Source: Siphonodentalium dalli (lineage: Eukaryota; Mollusca; Scaphopoda; Gadilida; Siphonodentaliidae). Taken from it: 64,000 nt of DNA. Below are positions 35,816 through 46,000 of this stretch, piece by piece. The position numbers and the translations under genes are program-made. Below the pieces are notes generated by a model, which worked only from the letters and a program-made list of their open reading frames with translations, did not search any database and was not told the origin of the DNA. Each line of letters starts with the position of its first letter. Position 1 is the first letter of the stretch. The stretch lies in assembly GCA_032622095.1 (NCBI GenBank), contig CP136066.1:231946961-232010960 (forward strand). The letters are read 5' to 3'.

Positions 35816-36955
35816 GTTCAGGTCGAGCACACATGCAAAATGATCTATTTAGCTCATTTCATCTAGCTATCATGTAGCCCGATTGAGCTACATTTTTAAT
35901 GTGATTTACATGTGTCTTCCGTTTGCAGACAATAGCACGAAAAAACAAAACTAGAATCAATGTTTATTCATTGGCTACCACTATGATGTCTACAAAGAAA
36001 AAAAAACTCCACAACTCACAACATATTATATATATTTTGAGCGATTCCAAATTAATCTGTTTTGGATAATTTACCATTAGAAAGGTTAAAAAAGAATCAC
36101 GAAAATCTATTTATCCAAGATGAAAATCTTCACAGAATTGTCACATGATGCTGTTCGCAATGTCTAGACAACGCCGTTTGTCAGCTAAAATCTGATTGGC
36201 TGCTTTTATGTCTGACTTAGTGGTGCATTTTTAATGAAATTTGAATGCAATATGCACATGCTGAAATGTACGGAAACACATTGACAACCATGATATAAAC
36301 CACACGTGTTTCAGTGAGGTGCCTCGACTACTAGTACCAGTGTTGAAATCTGAATTTACTATTTATTATGACATTGCAGTCATCAACTAATCAGCAGCGC
36401 GAAAGTCGCGCATAGTTTGTATTAATCCCATCCATATCACATGCTTCCCTCGATTTCGAGATTGTGACCCCTCGTGCTTACGTACGTTGTCTTCTCTTGA
36501 TGACGTTCGCTTGATAGTTCACAAACAGTCGTCTCTGAGTGAAGTTGTTCGCTTTATCCAATCAGGTAAGACATATCGTGTGAATGTTTTTGATCTTTAA
36601 AAATATATTACATGCGAATAACAATGGAGAACTTGGGACATATTCTGACGAAATCTGATATATTCACAAAAAATGCTACCAGACGTCAGTAAGCCTCAAT
36701 TAAAACCTCGTTGATTGTGCTTAATCCGTGGTGAGTCGTGGAGCTTTTTGTTTCTTTGTAGACATCATGCATAGTGGTAGCCAACTAATGAACATCGATT
36801 CTTGTGTCGTTTTTTTGTGCCATTGTCCCCAATCGGTAGCGACATGTAAATCACATTAAAAACGTAGCTCAAATTCAATCGGGCTATGAGTATGATAGAC
36901 AAAATGAGCTAAATAAATAATTTTGCATGTTAGGTCAACATGACCGCTTTCGCAC
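35805..36955. repeat. 1.15-kb inverted repeat with a promoter-like loop
   Basis: The arm 35810-36030 ('ttttaatgtgatttacatg', 'atgtctacaaagaaa') is complementary to 36720-36945. The loop (about 36130-36640) is richer in GC and ends at CAG|GTAAGA (about 36566), which could be a 5' splice site of a non-coding first exon. No open frame follows. Confidence 0.6.
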
Positions 36956-38224
36956 ATTGTTGGAATGCTGCTTCCAGTAGCCTAGGATACACACTATGTA
37001 ACTTGTAAGGTATGTTCATGACTGAACTATTTGCATGTGGTTATAATACACCAAATACAAATTAGTAGAGTGATTTCCCCTACCCCTGGGACCCCCAAGC
37101 TAGGATCAGCATAAAAAAAATCCTGGCAGCTGAATGGTAATGATACATGGATAAAAAGTGCACGAAAAATGCACAAAAGTGTTTCCCGATGAGAAACATC
37201 AAATATAGCCATATGGTAAACGGTTAGGGCTGTCCAATTGGCGAATAATTTATGGGAGGGGTTGGTGTTTTTTTCGATGTCATTTTTTTCTCCATTTTAA
37301 TGGTAGTGTGACGTTTGTTAAGCCGTACTCATTATCCCCATAATACAAATTGGAAACATAAAGCACGTGATATGACAGCTTATTTGGCGTGGGAGCCGTC
37401 CAATAAAATTAAAAATTAACCCCTCTGATGCCATTTCTGCTTCTCGTTGTAGAACCAAAAATTGCCATTTTCGACCTATTTTTGAGCCCAATTTTTAATG
37501 AACGTGAGACCATATTTTTGGACCCCAGACAACCTAGATGAACGCCAAGGCAGATTTGTCGGGTTTGGGCACAACATGGAAGTAAAGCGTGATGTCAGTA
37601 TGGACAATACTCTAAAATATGATGCAAAATCGGACCAGTATTGGGTCAAACAAAGTTGAATTGCCCCTGTTAGATGACAGGTTGACAAAAAAGCCTACCC
37701 TGGAAGTTTGCAGAAATGGTTTGTCGATCCAACGCGCCCAAATTTCTGCCAATAAATGCCTTCTTGTGAAGGGACAATTTTGGATTTCTGTCGATTTTTT
37801 TCGAAAATTGTGTAGGTACGCCCAATGTGAACCTAAGTGCGCCCAATTCGCCCAGCGAATTGTATGGTATATTTTCTGGAAGTGGTATCTACAAGCTATC
37901 AGATCGACAACCTGTATGTACATCGGCATTGTTTACTTTGCCAAAATGCAGCTAAAATGAAAAAAAAATTGACATTAAAGTCAAAGTAATTTTTTTGCAC
38001 AATCAGCTATGGGTGCATGGTGGCAGAACATGTTAATAACGTAAGAACACAGACATGTTACGAATCAAATTTATTTATTTTGATGTGGGTATATAAATGG
38101 ACGCAATTTAATATCGTTTGGGCGACTTTCTTGTCTTTCCAGTGACCACTATAGGTTATAATACACCAAATACCAATTAGTAGAGTGAATTCCCCTGGGA
38201 CCCCCAAGCTAGGATCAGCATAAA
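36956..38224. repeat. ~80-bp direct repeats 1.1 kb apart, no gene recognised
   Basis: 'ggttataatacaccaaatac' through 'cccccaagctaggatcagca' occurs at 37038-37123 and again at 38155-38226. The segment between shows no reverse transcriptase or integrase, so I do not read the pair as LTRs. Open frames on both strands near 37612-37960 look like chance. Confidence 0.5.
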
Positions 38225-38687
38225 AAATTTCAGGAAGTTACGATCAAAGCTACAACCTGTAGCCCGCGCCAAAGGATTTAGTCATGCAAAGAGTAAAATC
38301 CAAGATGGCTGCTGGCGGCCATGTTATTTGGCCAAACGACCCCAAAATGACCCGTTCCCATCTACATGTCAATATTAACATCCATGACAAATTTCATGAT
38401 GATCAGACGAACAGTATGACCTGTAGCCCACGCCAATGGATTGAATTTTGAAATCCAAAATGGCCTCCAGCGGCCATGTTTTTTGGCCGAATGAGCCCAA
38501 AATGACTCGTTCCCATCTACATGCCAATGTCAACATTCATGACAAATTTCATAAAGATCAGACCAAAGGTACGACCTGTAGCCTGCGCCAAAGGAAATTG
38601 TTGACGGACACACGCATACACGGACGACGCCAAACGGACGACGCCAAACCATGGCAATAGCTCAAACTTACAAAGTAAGTTGAGCTA
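38225..38687 (+). repeat. Tandem-monomer element, 5'-truncated, 3' hairpin
   Basis: Two and a half monomers of the 'aagatggctgctggcggcca' family, ending in 'caaacttacaaagtaagttg' and AGCTA at 38687. The start is truncated. Confidence 0.8.
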
Positions 38688-38806
38688 ATAAATACTACTG
38701 AAAGGGAAGTAATTCTGATTCTAGCACTAATAACAACATTCGAGTCCATGGTGAGGCAACTATAAAACAAAATAGAGAAAGGATATTGAGTTATAGGAAT
38801 TACGCA

Positions 38807-38814
38807 TGGTACAC
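38807..38814. other. Target site duplication of the outer hAT element, left (TGGTACAC)
   Basis: TGGTACAC directly precedes CAGGGACCAGCC and recurs exactly at 55333-55340. Confidence 0.85.
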
Positions 38815-39221
38815 CAGGGACCAGCCTAGACCACATTTTCAGGGCGAAATGACTTCGCCCTACTATAAAAATAAGGCGAAGTTGCCGTTCTATAGGGCGA
38901 AGTGAGTCTACAAAATTAAATTGATCAGTACTACGACATGAGTCGCTATAGAACGAAAATAGGAGAGATGAAATATGTCAATTAAACTTATGAAACAATG
39001 GTTGAAATATGGAGTCATTATGTTCACTTCATGACCCTAATAACTATTAATAATACCCAAACATAATTGTGAGAAGATAGCAGCATTTTATATCGTAATT
39101 GTGAGAGAATGACAGGATTTTATTTCATATTTTTATTTCATATTTTTCGGTTTGTTAAAAATGCCAACAATATTTATCAAACAGAAACGAAACGAAATCA
39201 TGAACACTTTTACTGCGCTCT

Positions 39222-39229
39222 GTTAGTAA
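39222..39229. other. Target site duplication of the giant element, left (GTTAGTAA)
   Basis: GTTAGTAA abuts the left terminus CACAGTTGTTGG. The identical octamer abuts the right terminus. Confidence 0.92.
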
Positions 39230-39962
39230 CACAGTTGTTGGCCATTATATATAAGTAGTAGCCCTAGAGTAAGAATAATATAGAAAGTTAGGAAACAACA
39301 TGTAAAAAACAAAATTTTAAACCCACCCACCTCCCATGTTGCACTCGAAATCTCATCAAAACAACTAAGCTTCGGACATGCATAACTACGTATGCAAAAC
39401 TATCGAATATCGATAATCACACTTACCGTACATTTCTTGAGAGGTATATCCAGAAAAACAACTTTTATCAGGTGAAAATAATCAAAATCACGATAAAATT
39501 TGTCTCGACACAACATCATTAGCACGGGATTGTTAGGATCGATAACTCTTCCGAAAAGTCGGTTGAACTCGGTTCGGTCAAAAAGGCGAAATACATTAAG
39601 CGGACCAACCTTTGACTTGTCCCCGGAGTATAAACCTTGCCATCGCTCTATCGTTGACATCGTCGTTGTATGGGGGGGGGGGGGGGGTGGGGGCACGTCA
39701 CAAGGCGATGGTGTCGCGAAATATGCATTGTGATATGTTTTGATGATCAACTCTTTTCAAAAGTAAATGTAATCGAATATCTACTTGACTAAATATGGGT
39801 GAGTGTGTGGGCAAACCGTGCATTTAATAGCTGGATGTAGAGTGAGCGCTCAAATCTTCGCCGGCTTTCCAGCACACACGAGAACAGTCGAGAAACATGT
39901 GCTGAACTTGTTCAATGCAACCTGACGCTTTTCGTGCGTGAACTGTTGTCTGTCGACAACCG
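39230..39962 (+). repeat. Left terminal inverted repeat, 733 bp
   Basis: Matches the reverse complement of 54123-54853 essentially base for base where I compared it. The clear difference is a G run of 16 here against 14 at the other end. Identity stops after GACAACCG at 39962. The helicase start codon lies 53 bp inside, so its promoter is probably within the repeat. Confidence 0.92.
39427..39660 (-). CDS. Outward-facing 78-codon exon in left inverted repeat
   Basis: ATG at 39660 opens 78 codons reading toward the element's end and stops exactly at a consensus donor (ACG|GTAAGT). The peptide begins M-S-T-I-E-R-W-Q-G-L and includes F-D-R-T-E-F-N-R-L-F-G-R-V; it is protein-like but of no recognised family. 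An identical copy sits in the right repeat. Being outward, the donor would splice to host DNA or, in a circularised or tandem copy, to the adjoining element. It could also be fortuitous. Confidence 0.4.
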
Positions 39963-40015
39963 TATACGTCTCCAGTCTCCAGTACAACTGAAATATTTTA
40001 GCAAATGCATTGACC

Positions 40016-43000
40016 ATGGTCTTAAATCGAGAGCAATTGAGAAGTCTGACGGTTGCCAAAGATGGACACAACCTCATAATCACTGGCCAATGTGGTACAG
40101 GGAAAACTCACCTTTTAAGGTAAGTTATTGATACATTTCGGTCATTAAGGGGGATCTCAAGTGAAAGATTGTGAATGGGGATTTCCATGCAAATCTGCGG
40201 AGTAAAAGTTAGAGTTACAATAGTTGATGAGTGGGACTTGATGTGCTTTTGGAAACAACGGGTATGCCTATTTATTTATCTGTCGGGTCCGCTTGGTAAA
40301 ATATAAAATTTTGCAATAAATGTATTTTTGATAATTGTATTCTGGAGTTACATGACTTGACGTACATTTGAAAAAATCAACATAAATTAAAAATTAAATA
40401 CACCAACATCATAATGGAACAAGTTCCAAACAGACCTGACCCGCCAGATAGATATCTCTTGTTTCCAGTACCACATCAAGTCACACTCGGAAGTATTTGC
40501 AACGCATCTCCGCAGATTAGCATGGAAATCCTCGTTCCAAATTGGTCAATTTGTCTCACAATTAACGACCTTTCCCGTGCAAGGCAGGCCGTGTGAACTT
40601 TTTCCGTGTTGTTTATCCACACAACTACAGCGCAGAGCTTTCGGTCCTGATAATTGGCTGCCTCACCAAGCGTGGGTCGTGTCGGTTTGGAAACTGCTGG
40701 ACAATTTATTATCGCGTGTAACTCCAACCGTGCAGTATCTCAACCGTTCCGATATGGAGAAACTCGCAAAGGAAATTTGCAAAATTGAGCGCAATGAATC
40801 AAAAAATGGCATTGGTATATCACAGAGGCCCTTTTTTGTTGTTACAGACAGCAAAGGGCGATACCTGGAGAAACAAAAAGAGATATACGACAAAAGAAAC
40901 GTAGAATTTATTTGGAAGGTGGGCGTTAGCACACAGAGAGTTTTGAATTCACAGGTAGACAGGCGAATTTGTGAAGCGGAGGACCCTGTGGTTATTCTGT
41001 GGTTAGGCACCTGCGATTTTACGAATAAGTTTGGAAAGATTATATATTTGAAAAAAAACAGTAGGATGCAAATCGCGAGAGCCATTGCTAATCTAAAGGA
41101 TATAGAGAGTAAGATAATGTGCGAAAATTCCTCAGCGACTGTCGTCTTTCTGGAATGCCCAGTCGTATCGATGGCAAATTGGAACAGGCGGAAGGGGCAT
41201 CCGCGTTGGGGCCTCTTCCGACAGCAGGATAGACAGGTTTGTAGAGCCATCAAAGACTTCAACATTCAACTGAACGGGCTCAACTTACAAGAGCACACCA
41301 TGCCGAAAATTAATCAGGACTTGCTTGTTGCTCACAAATATAAGAAACAGTCCTGCACCAAATACAGGTACCAGCTTAAACTCCTGGTTGACGGGATCCA
41401 CCAAACCGATCAGCTTGCGAGGTTGTGGCTCTTGAGGATGATTCGTTTGACCCGACGAGAGATGTAATGATAAACATGGTGTAGGCACGTGTTCACGTAA
41501 TTCGAAATTAAGGATAGCCTTATATTCGACTGCGTGCTGCACATGATATTCTTGCTGGGCAATAAATATTGTTTCTTTATTATCTCATCAATTAATTTAT
41601 TCCATCCAATTATTCATTCATAAGTTATTGGGTTCAATGCTCTTTAATCCAAAAATCGTTGTTCGGAAAACCAATTTCGGTAATTGATGGTCATTTAACA
41701 ATTCAGTCCAAATTTGTTTATTTTCGACTCAGTCTAAAAAAAATGAACACATTATCCAAAAATTACTGGTTGGGAAATCAAAATTTCAACCTAGTTTTAT
41801 GTCAAATTCCTTAATAATGTGGCAGAAATACACAGAACGACACGTTTGTGTTACTGGATTTGTCAACACGGCACGAGTGCTAGTTTGGACGGATATAACG
41901 AGAGGCACATCGATAAACCCATTAACACGCATGTTCTTCTGTGTTTATTAGATGCTACCCAGGTGTGTGAAGTTAGAAACCATTATTACCCAGTACACAG
42001 TACCCAGTTCAAAACGTAGATACAACATTAGAATATCTCATTACGGTAGACGGGGGAGGTGGCGGATTTAGTTTTTTTTGCACTAATTCTCAATCTGCCT
42101 GTCGGTGCATGGGGGTACAGGATTTGGGTTCTGGACCATTGGCGGCTCATCTATCCTACCCCCACGTCAACTGACTTATAGCCCCCTGGAGGGACCGGGA
42201 GGGGCGGATTTCGCAAATCCACGCAATAACCGTCATATGTTGATCGGGAATGAGCACGGTGGGTTTGCTGTTCCATTTGGACGCAAGTTTAATTGCGCCC
42301 GTCTACATAGAGCCTATATTCACCGGGTGGGTCCGGGGAGGGTGCCACTGAATGTGCATCTTTATGGGCATGGGCACCAAACCACAGAGAAACACCACCC
42401 CGTTGAGAAAATTCATCACACAAATGGGAAGGACTATGAAAAGCGTTTCCCCACTTCAATTAACTTATTACCCCCGGGGAGGCACCGATAGGGGCGTATT
42501 TCGAATAGGTTTCTGTAGCGTGAATTGGGTGTCGGTAACCAGCTGGTTGTTGTCACACTAACTCTCAATCTGTCCATGGGAGGTAGTGCAGCATTTAGGC
42601 TCGCGACAATTGGCTGCACGTCTACCCGACCCCACGTCAGATCACTTTTACTCTCCTCGGGGTAAAAGTCATCTGACGTGGGGGTCGGGCCGGCGAGCAT
42701 GCAGCCAATTGTCCCGAGCCCAAATCCTACACCTCCTCCCACGGACAGATTGAGAGTTACTGTAACAACAACGAACTGGTATCTGACACCCAATTGGCGT
42801 TCCATAAACCTATTCGAAATCCACCCCTATCCGTGCCTCCGGGGGGGGGGGTCATAACTGATTTGGAATTGGGGTCGGGTAGATAATCCATGGATCGACC
42901 TGACCCCCAATTTTACTGGTTTCTTGCTACCAATTGGCTTTCCAGAAACCTATTCAAAATCAGAAATGCTCTTCGTGGTCCCTCCCATTTTTTGGGTGAA

Positions 43001-46000
43001 TTTTCTCAATGGGATAGTGTTTCTTTTGACGTGGGGATAGGGTAGATGAGTCACCAATGGTCCAGAACCCAAATCATGCACCCCCTCCGACAGGCAGATT
43101 GAGAAATACTTTAATATAAACAGTTAAAGGTACTCAATCCGTAAAGAGGGTCCCCATCTCAACAGATTCCAACAACAACAATCCGATCAGAGGGTCCTAT
43201 ATTACTATTTCTTTGGCTTTGGGGGTAAAAAATATTTGATTCGAGTCGAGGAACCCATCAAACAAAGCTCAGAGTTATTAGATATTGATTTTGAAATTTG
43301 TTAATTGCTCGAGATGAGTACTAATAACTGCCGTCAATTTGGTAACCTGCTCGAGATTTTACGCCAAAACTCTATTCAAACAGACAAGGATGGATAACTC
43401 TATAATCAAGTGGTAATAATAACGAAATTTTGACTGTCTTCTGGGCCAGAAAGAATTCCCGATAATGAACAATAATAGATTTCTAAAATCGATATCTAAC
43501 AAATCTGAGCTTTGATGGGTGACTTTCTCGACTCGAATCAAATATTTTTGACCCCCGAAGCCATTGAAATAGTAATTGAGAGGAGTTTTATCGGATTGAG
43601 TACCTTTAATGATATATACATTTCAGATCGTAATTTTGGTCTTATGTCTGACTTGTTGCATATGTCTTTATGCAACAAATAATTTCGGACTAACCCATGT
43701 ATACTCGGCAGCGTTACTTGCCCGTGACACAGAATGTTTCCTAAATGAAACATATAGATAACATATAGTTATCTCTCGACAGGGCCATAATACGAAGTCT
43801 TCGGTCAGATGGAAAAAATGTGGCCGTAACATCTACAACTGGCATTGCCAGTCTGGAACTTGGAGAGGGTGGAAACACACTCCATCACTGGGCAGGGATA
43901 GCTGATGGTCGCCATGGCGTTCAAGAGTTGATTAAATTGTTTGGCCATGACGAAGGGCGGACGGAGGCAAGAGATCGTATAACACTCGGAGATGTGCTTG
44001 TGGTCGATGAAATCGGCATGCTATCCGCAAGAAATTTTCATCTAACAGAGTCAATATGCAGGGCTGTTCGCCAGGAGCCCCAACCATTTGGAGGGATGCA
44101 GCTCATTGTGTGTGGTGATTTTCACCAATTGCCACCAGTCCCAAAACCATCATATGGAGATAGCGGGGACTTCTGTTTCGAAGCGACGCATTTCGACCAG
44201 ATTCTTCCGCATCGAGTTCAGCTAGTCGAGGTAAGGTGATCAATAAATGGGGAAATACCTCACAGAGGTTAGAGGGGTTCTGGCATACTAGCTATATATA
44301 CGTCACACGATATCTCAAAAGGCGTGCTGTGTTATAGCTTCGAATTATGGAAAATTTAAGATATGAGATATTTGGAAAATCGATACACATCTGAACTCAA
44401 GTGATTGCTTAAGTGATGACAAACAAATTGCACAATCCATAAAGAGCGTTGACCACCAGCTCATATGATATGAGAACATTTGTGCACAGAGGTAAAATTA
44501 CATTACACTGGGAATGTCACAGGTGATATGGATACGAGCTATTGTCATCAAATGACTTAAAGGGGCAGCGTTTATGATCAGCTAAATAATATGTATACGT
44601 ATAGTGTCGTGGCATGGGCGCTGTGAATAGTAATTATTTTAAATGACTTGAAGGGGCACTAATAATATACTAATATTCAACACGGTGTTCGTGCATGTCA
44701 TGTTTGCCATCCGTTATTTTTGAGGGCAATATCCTGGTATAGTAATGCATAACAATACATTATAATAACGAATATTAATGGTTTGATTAAATACATAAAC
44801 AGAACATAACAAATACATGTACATAGCAATAGCAATAAATACATACAAAACGTACTTAACAATAACAATATATAACATAATTAAGTAAATAAATAGAGAT
44901 ATAATCAATATATGCAATATCAAAGACCTACTTTTAGGGTTGCCAGTTGCAACATGACAACACCAAATTGCACTTATTTGAGCACAGTCTATATTATCTG
45001 ATAATAATATACTTCATGCTTAATTGAGAGCTAATGTCCACATTAGCTCTTTTTGGATGGATTTTCCCACCCAGTGTTACATGTATGTATTGAAATGATC
45101 TATTATTCATTTGGAGTGGTGTTTACGAATTCTAAGCGGACGATAGACAGCTTTTAAGTCATTAGTGGGACAATTGTTCAGATAAGTTCAACACACGACA
45201 AGTGTCCGTTTGTTGAACTTATTATACGAACACTTCCCAAAGTAACTACTCGTCAATTATATTTATAGTGAAGATTCGGTGTTTAGTCTATGACAATGAT
45301 AGTTCACAATACCAATTATTTGAAATTGAAGGTCGTAAGGCAAGAGGAAGAACATCTAGCCCGCGCTATCAACGAACTGTGTTGTGGCACACCGTCTGCG
45401 GAAACCCACAAACTTATGGAGGATCTGAATAGACCACTCGATCCGGAATCGGACAATAAAGCGACGTTACTATTTGGAACAAACTGGGAAGTCGAATACT
45501 TCAACGACATGCGGCTTGGCGAGATGGCAGGACAAACGAGATTGTTCAAATCTGAAGATAAAGGTTGATATATATAAACACGCACAATAGAGTAAGGTTC
45601 CATTTCCGCCGTTGAACACAAACATCGGCTCGCACATAATTCGCACATTTAACTCCTACTGAGATTTCAGCACTCACAATCAAAGAATGATTGCCAAGGT
45701 AGCATATGTATGTATGTATGTATGTGTGTAGATGTGTGTGTGTGTGTGTGTGAGAGAGAGGGGGTGTGTGTGTAGATGTGTGTGTGTGTGTGTGTGAGAG
45801 AGAGGGGTGTGTGTGTGTGTGTGTGTGTGTGTGAGTGAGTGTGTGCGTGAGTGTGTGAGGGTGTGTGGGGGTTGAGTGAGTGTATGTGTGTGTGTGTGTG
45901 TATGTATGTGTGTATGTATGTATGTATGTACGTATGTATGTATGATTAATATGCCATTCGAGATTCACTGTTGAATAGATATCACAACGAGGATTCGCAT

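Noticed and set aside
37612-37960. Overlapping ~110-codon frames on both strands
   Set aside because: Two opposite open frames of similar length without motifs or splice sites are most simply chance.
37038-38226. LTR retrotransposon bounded by ~80-bp direct repeats
   Set aside because: The repeats are short and diverged and there is no reverse transcriptase, protease, integrase, primer site or polypurine tract between them.
40663-41265. 200-codon minus-strand frame overlapping the hydrolase gene
   Set aside because: It is the antisense shadow of the SGNH-like frame and has no motif or splice support.
45546-45968. Minus-strand Thr/His-rich protein
   Set aside because: It is the translation of a TG/TATG microsatellite inside a helicase intron.
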